From Nitrosarchaeum sp. (GTDB taxonomy: Archaea > Thermoproteota > Nitrososphaeria > Nitrososphaerales > Nitrosopumilaceae), in assembly GCA_018334095.1 (NCBI GenBank), contig JAGXTE010000058.1, positions 110,084 to 174,083 of the forward strand: a stretch of DNA of 64,000 bases, read 5' to 3'. Made by a program: the position numbers and the translations under genes. The notes below the pieces were generated by a model. It was not told the DNA's origin, ran no database searches, and worked only from the letters and a program-made list of their open reading frames with translations. Positions 51,635-60,500 of this stretch are shown here, in pieces (the stretch's first letter is position 1; each line of letters opens with the position of its first letter).

Positions 51635-53056
51635 TTGTCAGTGCATATACTATGTGGAATTTTATTATTTGTCAGCTTTATTTCGGTTCCAGTATTTGCT
51701 CAAACTACATTTGATGCACAGTCAATGTTCAAACAAGCCAGTGAACACTTTTCAAAAGGAGAATATAACCAAGCAATTGTAATCTATGATGGAATTTTAG
51801 AAGAAATTCCAAATAACATATCTACAATGAAGATGAAAGCCATTGCACTAAGCAATTCAGGATATCACGATAGATCGCTTAAAGAATTCTTCAAGATTCT
51901 TCAGGAAAAACCAAATGATGTTACTTCACTCATCGGCATGGGTGTCGGTTTTGGAAATTTGGGGGAATATCAAGAGTCAAAACATTATTTTGAAAAAGCA
52001 TTAAATGAAAAACCTGATAGCATTGTAATTAATAATTATAAAGAGTTTACAGATAAAGTAATTTCAAAATATCCATACACGCCAACAGAAAAGCCCATAG
52101 ATCTTAGAAAAGAAGAGACGGTTCAAATTCCAGAATGGGTCAAGTTAATTGCAAAATGGTGGTCAGAAAAGCAAATTGAAGATTCAGAATTTACATCAGC
52201 ATTATTATTTATGATTGAAAACAAAATAATACAAATTCCAATCATTGAAACAAAATCAGTATCAGAAAATAAAATACCAGACTGGATAAGAAATAACGCT
52301 TCATGGTGGGCTCAAAATACAATAAATGATCAGGATTTCGTTTCAGGAATTCAATATATGATGGAAAAAGGCATCATAGTGGTAGACATTAAAAAATCAC
52401 AAGAGGAAATTCAAAAAGAAAAAGACTACGAATATAGTTTGTTTGAAAAATATATTCGCAGTATTTCAAAAAACGTTTCAGATGAAAAAAGATACATAGA
52501 ATATCCAAATCCAAGTGGAGACGTAATAAAAAAATTCCTCAGAGATTATACAAAATGGAATTTTGAAGAAGAAGCAAAGACAGCATCTAGTAATTTTCCA
52601 GATCCTACATATGAAATAGTTGATGGAGTGTATATTATAGATTATAAAGTATTCATTAATGAACAACCATCAGGATTACCATTAGATCATGTAAGTACAC
52701 TGAAAAACTCTTTTGCGTTTTGGGAAAAACAAGAATTAAGTACTGAAGGGAGTAAAGTCAAAATGATTTTTGAAATTACCACTCAGAAACACGAAGCAAA
52801 TGTTTGGGTTACATGGGTAGTACGAGATATCGGAGAAGGGGTTTTAGGTCATGCACATTTAGGAAAAGGAGTTATAGAAGTTACATTAGGAGATTATAAC
52901 TGTGATGGAAGATTTCAACTTTATGATGTCAAAACAGTTGAAACTATTATGACACATGAGTTGGGTCATTCGATAGGACTGATACATGTTTCTGATCCAA
53001 ATAGTATCATGTATACATCATTAAAACCAAATTACGCATATTGTCTATTAGGATAA
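51635..53056 (+). CDS. Secreted TPR-metzincin metalloprotease
   Basis: 473 residues: signal peptide (1-22, VFAQT), TPR-like helices (about 25-130), two IPxW modules (165-201: IPEWVKLIAKWWSEKQIEDS; 214-250: IPDWIRNNASWWAQNTINDQ), a helical spacer, then a matrixin-type catalytic domain with HELGHSIGLIH (441-451) and the Met-turn region SIMY (457-460). The zinc site is complete. Probable extracellular peptidase. IPxW modules recur in thaumarchaeal exported proteins, including the one at 60649. TTG 51635 or GTG 51641 is the start. Confidence 0.85.
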   Translation: MSVHILCGILLFVSFISVPVFAQTTFDAQSMFKQASEHFSKGEYNQAIVIYDGILEEIPNNISTMKMKAIALSNSGYHDRSLKEFFKILQEKPNDVTSLIGMGVGFGNLGEYQESKHYFEKALNEKPDSIVINNYKEFTDKVISKYPYTPTEKPIDLRKEETVQIPEWVKLIAKWWSEKQIEDSEFTSALLFMIENKIIQIPIIETKSVSENKIPDWIRNNASWWAQNTINDQDFVSGIQYMMEKGIIVVDIKKSQEEIQKEKDYEYSLFEKYIRSISKNVSDEKRYIEYPNPSGDVIKKFLRDYTKWNFEEEAKTASSNFPDPTYEIVDGVYIIDYKVFINEQPSGLPLDHVSTLKNSFAFWEKQELSTEGSKVKMIFEITTQKHEANVWVTWVVRDIGEGVLGHAHLGKGVIEVTLGDYNCDGRFQLYDVKTVETIMTHELGHSIGLIHVSDPNSIMYTSLKPNYAYCLLG

Positions 53057-53116
53057 GTTTAAAATCAAAAATACGATTTCCTAAATCCTTAAGTCGGTAA
53101 TCATTACAGAAAATTT

Positions 53117-53224
53117 ATGAGTTTTAGAGCAAGTGTTTTTTCAAAAAAAGAATTACTAATCATAATTGGATCTTCGGTAGTTGTTTCAGTGATATTGTAT
53201 ATTACTTATGTTGCAGGCAAATAA
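53117..53224 (+). CDS. Single-span membrane mini-protein
   Basis: 35 residues, ATG to TAA. Polar N-terminus (MSFRASVFSKKEL), one helix (IIIGSSVVVSVILYITYVAG) and a final Lys. Very similar in plan to the 32-residue protein at 20623. It follows the metzincin gene by 60 bp. Function unknown; may be a membrane-regulatory peptide. Confidence 0.5.
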   Translation: MSFRASVFSKKELLIIIGSSVVVSVILYITYVAGK

Positions 53225-53409
53225 TTAGATTCTAAACTCTTTTTAGCCTCAAAATAATACAGACCATATGTCATATTCAAACAATTAGTGATCATCTCAT
53301 TTAGTAAAATAAGTCAGAATTAGATCAAAAATTAAATAGAATAAAAATTGTTTTCAAAAATTTGTTAATGCTTACAACGTAGTTATTAAAATATTATATT
53401 TTAGCTATT

Positions 53410-53439
53410 CTAATTCTATAAAACTAGAACAAGAATTAG
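53410..53439. promoter_or_regulatory. Inverted repeat upstream of TFB
   Basis: CTAATTCT (53410-53417) and AGAATTAG (53432-53439) are perfect 8-bp arms with a 14-nt loop, about 75 bp before the TFB start. It could be a regulator site or leader hairpin. The rest of the 279-bp gap (53225-53512) shows only AT-rich sequence. Confidence 0.35.
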
Positions 53440-53512
53440 CTTAGCCTACACACAATTAACCTGTTGAAGTAATGTAAAACGATAATAAGGTAAATGAGGT
53501 ATTGTGATTATT

Positions 53513-54424
53513 ATGCTTAAGAGTACAACAGTATCTGGACCAAAATGTCCTTCATGTGGAGATAGAAAAATGGTTACGGATGAAACCACTGGAGAATTAT
53601 TTTGTGGCAGATGCGGTTTTGTAGTTACGGATAAAATTTCAGATACAGGTGCAGAATGGCGTTCATTTGCAAATGATGACACAAATAGAGCTAGAACAGG
53701 AGCTGGAACATCATTAACAATGCATGATATGGGATTATCAACGGTTATTGGTGCTGCAAACAAAGATTCTACTGGAAAACCTTTAACATCATCTATGAAA
53801 AGTTCAATTGAAAGATTACGAACCTGGGATAGTAGATCACAAGCTCATTCTTCTGCAGATAGAAATCTCAGACAGGCATTAAATGAGATGGGAAAATTAA
53901 AAGATAAACTTGCATTAACAGACGCAGTAGTTGAAAAAGCTGCATATATTTACCGAAAGGCTATGGAAAAAAAATTGGTAAGAGGCCGTTCAATTCAAGG
54001 GTTGGTTGCAGCTTGTCTTTATGCAGCATGTCGAAATACAGAAACCCCTAGAACATTAGACGACGTTGCAAATGGCATCAACATTAGAAGAAAGGATGTT
54101 GCCAGATGCTATAGATTAATTTTTAGAGAATTGGAATTAAAAATGCCAGTAGTTGATCCAGTTAAAGGAGTATCAAGAATTGCAAGTATTGCAGAATTAA
54201 GTGAGAAGAGTAAACGAAAAGCAGTCGAAATTTTAGAACAAGCAAAAAAAATAGGCATGGTAGCTGGAAAAGACCCAATGGGGATAGCTGCTGCTGCACT
54301 TTATTTAGCATGTATTAGCACAGGGGAGGTAAAATCGCAGAAGGATATTTCAATTGCATCAGGAGTTACTGAAGTAACAATCAGGAATAGATGTGCAGGT
54401 TTAAGAAAAATGCTTCAAAACTAG
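53513..54424 (+). CDS. tfb: Transcription initiation factor TFB
   Basis: About 303 residues from ATG 53513 (GTG 53504 is also possible). An N-terminal zinc ribbon (CPSCGDRKM and CGRCGFVV), a B-finger region and two cyclin-like repeats (about 110-200 and 205-300) with helices such as RSIQGLVAACLYAACR and MGIAAAALYLACI. It binds the TBP-promoter complex and RNA polymerase. Thaumarchaea have several TFBs. Its TAG overlaps the next start. Confidence 0.96.
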   Translation: MLKSTTVSGPKCPSCGDRKMVTDETTGELFCGRCGFVVTDKISDTGAEWRSFANDDTNRARTGAGTSLTMHDMGLSTVIGAANKDSTGKPLTSSMKSSIERLRTWDSRSQAHSSADRNLRQALNEMGKLKDKLALTDAVVEKAAYIYRKAMEKKLVRGRSIQGLVAACLYAACRNTETPRTLDDVANGINIRRKDVARCYRLIFRELELKMPVVDPVKGVSRIASIAELSEKSKRKAVEILEQAKKIGMVAGKDPMGIAAAALYLACISTGEVKSQKDISIASGVTEVTIRNRCAGLRKMLQN

Positions 54425-54729
54425 TGAACAATATGCTAAACAGTGAAAATACATGGTCAGATTGGCTTGACTTTAATGAAGAAACAATTTCAAAAACACC
54501 TCAATCTGCAGGAGTGTATATGATGCATGCATCAATGAAAATTTTATTCATTGGAGGTTCTGAAAATATTAAAAAAAGCATACAAGAAAAAGAAAAAGAA
54601 CCATGCATATCAAAAGCCACCAGAGTAAGATACATGCAAACTGGTGCTTATGAACAAGTTTCAGAGGATTTAATCAGTGATTATAAAGATAGACATGAGG
54701 GAAAGATTCCACAATGTATGGATAAATAG
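54424..54729 (+). CDS. GIY-YIG-like fold protein
   Basis: About 101 residues. GVYMMHASMKILFIGGSENIKKSI resembles the GIY-YIG start (GVY then FIGG), but the catalytic Arg/Glu pattern of nucleases is incomplete. It starts with GTG 54424 overlapping the TFB TAG by one base, or with ATG 54433. Coupled expression with TFB is likely. Nuclease activity is doubtful; the role is unknown. Confidence 0.6.
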   Translation: MNNMLNSENTWSDWLDFNEETISKTPQSAGVYMMHASMKILFIGGSENIKKSIQEKEKEPCISKATRVRYMQTGAYEQVSEDLISDYKDRHEGKIPQCMDK

Positions 54730-54763
54730 AAACAATTCCAGATTATTTTCTGAATTTCAAAAA

Positions 54764-55192
54764 CTATAATGCATTATTTTTAAATCTTTGATACTCAAGG
54801 GCATCCCAAGGGAATACAATGTATTCAGCACCTTTTGTTTTTCGAGCATACACTAATTGTTTTGGATATTTTTTGCCTGTTCTAGCAAATAAAGTAGCAT
54901 ATACAAAATCAGAAGGGTTAGTTACTTTTTGAATTATTTTCTTAAATGTTTTTCCAGAATCATAAATATCATCAACAAAAAGAGAGTCAGAAGAAATTTT
55001 ATTTTCATCCACAAAGATGGTATCAATTTCCAAGTGATCAGCCAACAACCTTGCAGGGATTAAACCCCCACGACTGACTGTAGAAATACTTGAGAATGTT
55101 TTTGAAGATTCTAGAATTTTTTTTGAAAGTAATTTTGTCAGTTGTTCAATATCATTCCAAGTGACATTTTGTGAAAGAATTGCCATTGACAT
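54764..55192 (-). CDS. Type I phosphoribosyltransferase
   Basis: 142 residues. The PRPP loop is VDDIYDSGKTFKKI (about 73-86); the start has TVSRGGLIPARLLADHL (pyrophosphate loop). Family relatives are Gpt-like purine salvage enzymes, and the C-terminal VFPWDALEYQRF is typical of xanthine-guanine-type enzymes. The base used cannot be told from the sequence. Lies between GIY-YIG-like and roadblock-like genes. Confidence 0.88.
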   Translation of the reverse strand: MSMAILSQNVTWNDIEQLTKLLSKKILESSKTFSSISTVSRGGLIPARLLADHLEIDTIFVDENKISSDSLFVDDIYDSGKTFKKIIQKVTNPSDFVYATLFARTGKKYPKQLVYARKTKGAEYIVFPWDALEYQRFKNNAL

Positions 55193-55233
55193 TTAGATAA
55201 TTTACCCAGATTAAGTTGTTCTGATAAAATGTT

Positions 55234-55626
55234 TCAAAAAGTACCCATTACCGGTTTTTTTAGAGGCTTAATGATCTTAAGAATATTAAATGCGTATTTA
55301 CTGAAATTCGCTTCCTTTTCAGAAGATACTAACAAAACATCATCGTTTGCTAATGGAAAACTCATCACAATTACCTTATCGCGGTAAGACATTGAAAAAT
55401 GAACTTCGCCAAACTCCTTATCAAATTCATGTCTCATGCGAACTCTAAGAGCAAGTTCCATGAACATCATTTCATCTTGTTTTTGAGATTCTAATGAGTG
55501 CATTCCCTTCCTCATACCTCCTGCAACAAGATGACCTCTACTATTGATGATTCTAGCAGACCTTAGAAGGGGATCCAATTGAATAATTTTTTGACATATT
55601 TGTTCTAGTTCTTCAACACTAGCCAC
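55234..55626 (-). CDS. Thaumarchaeal roadblock-like conserved protein, copy 2
   Basis: 130 residues. RSARIINSRGHLVAGGMRKG, RMRHEFDKEFGEVHFSMSYR and the following VIVMSFPLANDDVLLVSS match the paralogues at 35363 and 60114 in order and spacing. Same proposed fold; function unknown. It lies just upstream (divergent) of the PHA synthase operon. Confidence 0.75.
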   Translation of the reverse strand: MASVEELEQICQKIIQLDPLLRSARIINSRGHLVAGGMRKGMHSLESQKQDEMMFMELALRVRMRHEFDKEFGEVHFSMSYRDKVIVMSFPLANDDVLLVSSEKEANFSKYAFNILKIIKPLKKPVMGTF

Positions 55627-55679
55627 TTGTCTAATTAAACAAGCGATCTATTTATTGAGAGCTATTACAATAATAATCC

Positions 55680-56273
55680 GTGGAATCAGAATCTCAAAAA
55701 GAAGTTACAGATTATTATAAACATCTATCATTATTCTGGACAGATATTCTTCATTTAATGTCAAGTAAACCTCAAGCCTTAACTTCATTAGGTCCTATGA
55801 GGGCATTTGCTTCAAATTCAAAAAAAATATCAACTGAATTAATACAGATTAATGAAAATTTGATGGAATTTAACAAATATGTTACAGAATACTATAAACA
55901 ATTAGCAGAAACATGGAATGAGGCACAAAAGAAAGTAAATCTAAAAGCTCCAGATGTACCACATGACATAGAGCAAATTGAATCATTCAAAAGAATATGG
56001 ATAGATATTTTTGATAATGATTTTACTGAATTATTTGATTCTGAAAAATTTGGAGTAAATTATGGAAAATTAGTTTCGAAGGAGCTTGAACTAACAAAAA
56101 ATTGGCACAACATTTCAAATGTGATATTACAAGCTGCAAATCTCCCAAGCAAAGAAGAGATTGATGAAGTATACAAAGAAATTCATGCACTGAAAAAACG
56201 AGTTACGAAATTAGAGATTGAATTAAAAAAGAAAAAACCAAACAACATAGAGGTAACGAAAAATGAAAAGTGA
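55680..56273 (+). CDS. PHA synthase subunit PhaE-like protein
   Basis: 197 residues. Mostly helical with a coiled-coil C-terminus (about 155-190: EEIDEVYKEIHALKKRVTKLEIELKK). It is upstream of and overlaps phaC by 11 bp, the layout of class III PHA synthases, and ITQPL-like helical repeats fit a short PhaE. PhaE partners PhaC and enhances polymerisation. It is shorter than bacterial PhaE (about 350). Confidence 0.8.
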   Translation: MESESQKEVTDYYKHLSLFWTDILHLMSSKPQALTSLGPMRAFASNSKKISTELIQINENLMEFNKYVTEYYKQLAETWNEAQKKVNLKAPDVPHDIEQIESFKRIWIDIFDNDFTELFDSEKFGVNYGKLVSKELELTKNWHNISNVILQAANLPSKEEIDEVYKEIHALKKRVTKLEIELKKKKPNNIEVTKNEK

Positions 56274-57327
56274 GTCAAAATTTGATCCTAAAATCATCGA
56301 AGAGATGATAAAATTTAGCAAGCATGTAATGGATGCCCCAAAATTAGTTTCAGCTCCTGATGAGATTAGTTTAGAGATTACACCACATGATGTAGTTCAA
56401 GAAATCGATAAAACGAGATTACTACATTACAAACCACTGACAGACAAACAACATAAAACACCATTACTGATTTCATACGCGTTAATTAACAGATATCATA
56501 TTTTAGATATACAGCCAGAAAAAAGTTGGGTTAGAAATTTACTAATGCAGGGATTTGATGTATACATGTTAGATTGGGGTTCTCCAACTAGCATGGACAA
56601 ATATTTGGATTTTGATGATTATGTTAACGGATATTTAGATAGTAGCGTAGAATTAATCAAAGACGTATCATCAGTAGAAAAAATATCTTTACAGGGATAT
56701 TGTACAGGAGCTACAATTGCAACTGCATATGCAGCATTACACCCAGAAAGTGTTAAAAACTATATTGCAACTGCACCTGTCATTGACGGATGGCGAGATA
56801 CCACAGTAATTAGTAATCTTGCCAAACATATGGACGTGGATAAAATGGTAGAGACCATAGGAAATATGCCACCAGAATTCATGTATTATTGTTTTTCCGT
56901 TCTAAAACCATTTGAGCAAGGAATTGAAAAATATGTCAATTTTTTCAAAAATATTGAAAATAAAAAATTTGTAGATAATTTTTTAAGAGTAGAAAAATGG
57001 CTTGGAGATACACCACCTATTCCAGGTGCTCTTTTCAAACAATGGATTAAGGATATTTATCAAGATAATCTACTAATTCAAAATAAAATGTTTGTCGGTG
57101 GTAGTCACATAAATTTGAAGAAAATCAATATGCCGATATTTACACAGGTTGCGGTGGGAGATCATTTAGTATCACCTGAATGCAGTATGCCACTTCATTA
57201 TGCAGTAGGAAGTGAGGATAAAACATTAAAAATATACCCAACTGGGCATGTAGGAATGATTGCTAGCTCATTATCTCAAAATAAGGTATTACCAGAGCTA
57301 GGAAATTGGCTTGCTGAAAGATCCTAA
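56263..57327 (+). CDS. phaC: Class III polyhydroxyalkanoate synthase PhaC
   Basis: 354 residues. The lipase-like box is GYCTGATIATAYA with nucleophile Cys147, then Asp300 (VGDHLVSPE) and His329 (PTGHVGM), the catalytic triad. The substrate-facing helices at about 190-270 are typical of class III enzymes. It polymerises 3-hydroxyacyl-CoA. The 3HP/4HB-linked CoA intermediates could be precursors. Overlaps phaE. Confidence 0.95.
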   Translation: MKSESKFDPKIIEEMIKFSKHVMDAPKLVSAPDEISLEITPHDVVQEIDKTRLLHYKPLTDKQHKTPLLISYALINRYHILDIQPEKSWVRNLLMQGFDVYMLDWGSPTSMDKYLDFDDYVNGYLDSSVELIKDVSSVEKISLQGYCTGATIATAYAALHPESVKNYIATAPVIDGWRDTTVISNLAKHMDVDKMVETIGNMPPEFMYYCFSVLKPFEQGIEKYVNFFKNIENKKFVDNFLRVEKWLGDTPPIPGALFKQWIKDIYQDNLLIQNKMFVGGSHINLKKINMPIFTQVAVGDHLVSPECSMPLHYAVGSEDKTLKIYPTGHVGMIASSLSQNKVLPELGNWLAERS

Positions 57328-57356
57328 AATAAAAAATAAAAAAATAGGATTTACCA

Positions 57357-57782
57357 CTAGTTGCTCTTTGTGGTGAATCCGGATATCCAAGATTGAAGAA
57401 TGTTCCTATTCAAGTCAGCAAAAGATTTTGCATTGTCGTTGAATGTTTTGATATTTTGTTGTGTTGCATCAATTGTTGCTAGTGTTATTTGATTTTGTAT
57501 TGATGTTGCTTTAACAAATTCTTCAGTAGTATCATTCATAGCTTTTAGTGTTGCTTGTGGGATGTTTGTTGCAACACCAAATTTCTTGGCATATTCTTTT
57601 TGTAATGTGATTGTAGAATCAACAACATTTTCATATGCTTGCAAATATTCTTGCTGAACATTTGTAATTGACTGATGATACTGTGGGACGGATTGTCTAA
57701 TACCGGTAAATATTTTGTCTATACTTTCCTGATATACAGAAAATACATCTTTAGCTCCTGGTGTTTGTTCGTTTTTACTCAT
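57357..57782 (-). CDS. Phasin-like PHA granule-associated protein
   Basis: 141 residues, helical throughout, with alternating heptads and no Cys. VQQEYLQAYENVVDSTITLQKE and NNQ-type repeats fit phasins that coat PHA granules. It is convergent with phaC. AAGGAGGTGA lies directly upstream of its ATG (ATGA overlap with the upstream gene), one of the strongest Shine-Dalgarno sequences in the window. Granule binding is inferred from context. Confidence 0.75.
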   Translation of the reverse strand: MSKNEQTPGAKDVFSVYQESIDKIFTGIRQSVPQYHQSITNVQQEYLQAYENVVDSTITLQKEYAKKFGVATNIPQATLKAMNDTTEEFVKATSIQNQITLATIDATQQNIKTFNDNAKSFADLNRNILQSWISGFTTKSN

Positions 57783-58204
57783 TGTTTCACCTCCTTATTT
57801 TTTGATTTTTTGGCTATTGGAAGGACTATGACTTGTACCAAGTCGCCCTCACCTAATCCAAGTGCATTACGTTCTGCCTCTGGAATTGAAATTCTGCCGT
57901 TACTACTGACGGTTGTTTTATAGGCTCCCCAATTCAAAAAAGAAGGAAGCATTTGACCGATTTGAAACATAGTCTCCATACTTTTGTTTTGCATAGAAGA
58001 CATATTTTTCATCATATCAGATTGAACATGTCTTGTATTATCAGAAACTTCTCTAAGAGTTTCTAATGGATTGAATGTTTGTGTATTTTGATTTGTCATC
58101 AACATTCCAAAATTTTTCATAAATTCAGCTTGTGCACGGCCATTTTTTTGAATCCAATCTTTGAACATTTCAGAAGGATTAAATTGGTTATAATTACCAC
58201 TCAT
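57779..58204 (-). CDS. Phasin-like helical protein fused to AbrB/SpoVT domain
   Basis: 141 residues: helical N-terminal part (about 5-95), then a swapped-hairpin AbrB-type segment (GRISIPEAERNALGLGEGDLVQV, about 105-128) and a basic end. AbrB domains bind DNA. Fusion of a granule-associated helical region with AbrB gives a candidate PHA-responsive regulator, like bacterial PhaR in concept. It overlaps the phasin gene by 4 bp. Confidence 0.75.
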   Translation of the reverse strand: MSGNYNQFNPSEMFKDWIQKNGRAQAEFMKNFGMLMTNQNTQTFNPLETLREVSDNTRHVQSDMMKNMSSMQNKSMETMFQIGQMLPSFLNWGAYKTTVSSNGRISIPEAERNALGLGEGDLVQVIVLPIAKKSKNKEVKQ

Positions 58205-58245
58205 TGGTAAATATTGGAATTAGTTGGTATATAAACGAATCTGTG

Positions 58246-59031
58246 CTATGTAATGAATTCTAAAACGGCAGATGAAAAAGTTTCAGGATCTTGAACGTAA
58301 GGAGTATGACCGCAATTATCCATTCTAAAAAATCTACAATCTTTGATGTTTAAGAGAAAATTATCAGCATATTGAATTGGGATCACAGGATCTTTTGACC
58401 CCCAGATAATAAGAGTAGGACATGAAATTGAATTTAGTTTAGGAGTTATAACTTCTGAATTTTTTAATCCTAGAACAGTAGACATGAAAGCTAGTTTTGC
58501 ATTTGGTAGTTTCATTCTTTCGATAAACCCTTGAATAATTTGAGTGTCGACTTCATGACCAGATGATTCCATTAATTCAAACACGTTTTTTGCACTTTCA
58601 TCATTTGGGTATAATGCAGCCATAATGTAAGCATCTAATGCAGGTGTAGATTGTTTCATTGAACCTGCAGGAGATACAAGAATTAATTTTTCAATTTCAT
58701 TTGAATGGACAGATGCATAATCAGCTGCAATTTGTCCCCCTAATGAAGAGCCGATTATTATAGGTCTGGTAATTTTTAATGCAATAAAAAACTTCTCAAG
58801 AAAAGATGAAAAAAAATCAGGAGTATAATCTGCAACAGGTTTATCACTATAGCCATAACCGATCAGATCAGGAACAATTACATGATATTGTTTTGCAAAA
58901 ATAGGAATAACTTTATTCCATCGTTCAGCTGATGCACCCAATCCATGAATCAATACCAAAATATGCTTAGAATCTCCAGATTCCAGATACCTGATTTTAT
59001 TACCATCAACCTGTATGAAATTTTCTTTCAT
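58246..59031 (-). CDS. Alpha/beta hydrolase, candidate PHA-related hydrolase
   Basis: 261 residues. Oxyanion loop LIHGLGASAERW, nucleophile Ser in IIGSSLGGQIAADYA, acid Asp in WGSKDPVIP and His in NCGHTPYVQDP: a complete triad. It precedes the two phasin-like genes on the same strand, suggesting PHA depolymerase or oligomer hydrolase, but family members are very diverse. Function inferred from the neighbourhood. Confidence 0.85.
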   Translation of the reverse strand: MKENFIQVDGNKIRYLESGDSKHILVLIHGLGASAERWNKVIPIFAKQYHVIVPDLIGYGYSDKPVADYTPDFFSSFLEKFFIALKITRPIIIGSSLGGQIAADYASVHSNEIEKLILVSPAGSMKQSTPALDAYIMAALYPNDESAKNVFELMESSGHEVDTQIIQGFIERMKLPNAKLAFMSTVLGLKNSEVITPKLNSISCPTLIIWGSKDPVIPIQYADNFLLNIKDCRFFRMDNCGHTPYVQDPETFSSAVLEFIT

Positions 59032-59162
59032 TGGTTTAGCTTCAATTATTTGGCTAGATAAGTTTAGTTACCATTAACGATCAATTGTTTTTGGTATTTT
59101 ACTAAATTATTACCTCAGAAAACATAGACTAGGTTTTTTAGGATCTAAGTGGAAATCAGACC

Positions 59163-59597
59163 ATGGTTGATAAAAAAATCAGCAAAATTCTTGTACCATT
59201 AGACGGTTCAAAGAATTCTATTCGAGCACTTGAAATGGCAATGTCCATAGCAAAGCAGTTTGAGACCACAATTATTGGAGCTTATTCAATGAATGTCCAA
59301 CCACGTTCAGAGTTTCAAACTACATCCACAGTAAGTAATGAGTTAAAAAACGAGGCAAAAAAAATTCTAGATAATGCCAAAAAAATAGCAACACAAAACA
59401 ATATAGATTTTAAAGAAAAAATGATGGCAGGAAACATAGGGTATAATCTCATAAAATTAGCACATGATAAAAAAGAAAATTTCAGTCTAATCGTAATGGG
59501 ATCTAGAGGAAGAAGTGTAGTAAAGGAGTTATTCTTAGGAAGTGTTTCAAATTATGTCATCCACACATCAAAAATTCCAGTACTTATTGTCAAATGA
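59163..59597 (+). CDS. Universal stress protein (UspA family)
   Basis: 144 residues. ILVPLDGSKNSIRALEMAMS opens, and the ATP-binding pattern GSRGRSVVKELFLGSVSNYV closes before PVLIVK. Signature G-x2-G-x9-GS is present (GSRGRS...GS). Single-domain, no membrane part. Role: general stress; ligand ATP likely. Confidence 0.93.
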   Translation: MVDKKISKILVPLDGSKNSIRALEMAMSIAKQFETTIIGAYSMNVQPRSEFQTTSTVSNELKNEAKKILDNAKKIATQNNIDFKEKMMAGNIGYNLIKLAHDKKENFSLIVMGSRGRSVVKELFLGSVSNYVIHTSKIPVLIVK

Positions 59598-59599
59598 GT

Positions 59600-60055
59600 T
59601 TAGGATAAACCGTGCTTTTGAAAATATTTTTGATGATAGTCTTCAGCTTTATAAAATTCTGGAGCTGGAACAATTTCAGTTACAATAGGTTTATGAAATT
59701 TTCCTGATTTTTCAAGTTCTTCTTTTGACTTTTGTGCAATTTGAGCTTGTTCATCATTATGAAAAAATATTGCAGAACGGTATTGATGTCCGATATCAGG
59801 TCCTTGTCGATTAAGAGTTGTTGGATCATGGTTACTCCAAAAAACTTTTAGTAATTCATTGTAACTGATTTCATTTGGATCATATTCTACTTGAACTGCT
59901 TCAGCATGTCCAGTCCTATCTGTACATACATCTTCATAAGTAGGGTTTGGCAATTTACCTCCGATATAACCTACTTGTGTTGACTTGACACCTTTAGTTT
60001 TTCGAAGCAAGTTTTCAACATGCCAAAAGCATCCAGCACCAAATGTAGCTTTCAT
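59600..60055 (-). CDS. msrA: Peptide methionine sulfoxide reductase MsrA
   Basis: 151 residues. [20 protein letters not shown] carries the catalytic Cys in GCFW, and [36 protein letters not shown] and [10 protein letters not shown] follow. Reduces the S-epimer of methionine sulfoxide. It ends before a C-terminal resolving-Cys region, so the recycling Cys arrangement is unclear. Ends 3 bp from the convergent UspA gene. Confidence 0.95.
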   Translation of the reverse strand: MKATFGAGCFWHVENLLRKTKGVKSTQVGYIGGKLPNPTYEDVCTDRTGHAEAVQVEYDPNEISYNELLKVFWSNHDPTTLNRQGPDIGHQYRSAIFFHNDEQAQIAQKSKEELEKSGKFHKPIVTEIVPAPEFYKAEDYHQKYFQKHGLS

Positions 60056-60113
60056 ATTTTAAGTATAATTCTATCAAATTAAAACCATGTGATTAGTTAG
60101 AAATAAAAAAATA

Positions 60114-60500
60114 TTAACCAACGTCAGTAAAAATTTCAACGACCTTTTTAGCCAAATTTTCAATATTGGCAGAAGGTTCTGCAGAAATCAAAAGAAGAAC
60201 CTGAGTGATAGGAAATGGAAAACTAACTAAAACAGCTTTATCACGTCTAGCAGCAATATAATTAATTGGCCCTAAACTATCATCATATTCTTTTCTGATG
60301 GATGCTTTAGATACAAACTCAAAAAAAGAATGAAGTCTAGTTTCATCATCTTCATATGGAACAAGTCCTTCTTTAAATCCGCCTGCTATCAATTTACCAT
60401 CTTTATCAACAATTCCAGCAAATCTAATTTCGGGTTCCTTTTGAATCTGTAAACATTTTTCATCGTATAGTTTCAGAGCAGCATTATTTGGAATAGACAT
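60114..60500 (-). CDS. Thaumarchaeal roadblock-like conserved protein, copy 3
   Basis: About 128 residues from ATG 60500. RFAGIVDKDGKLIAGGFKEG, IRKEYDDSLGPINYIAARRD and VLVSFPFPITQVLLLISAE match the copies at 35363 and 55234. Upstream ATG 60563 would add a hydrophobic leader that looks non-coding. Third paralogue in 64 kb; function unknown. Confidence 0.78.
   Translation of the reverse strand: MSIPNNAALKLYDEKCLQIQKEPEIRFAGIVDKDGKLIAGGFKEGLVPYEDDETRLHSFFEFVSKASIRKEYDDSLGPINYIAARRDKAVLVSFPFPITQVLLLISAEPSANIENLAKKVVEIFTDVG

Noticed and set aside
53206..53295. 29-codon minus-strand frame near TFB
   Set aside because: Overlaps the 3' end of the better-supported mini-membrane protein; no Shine-Dalgarno or motif.
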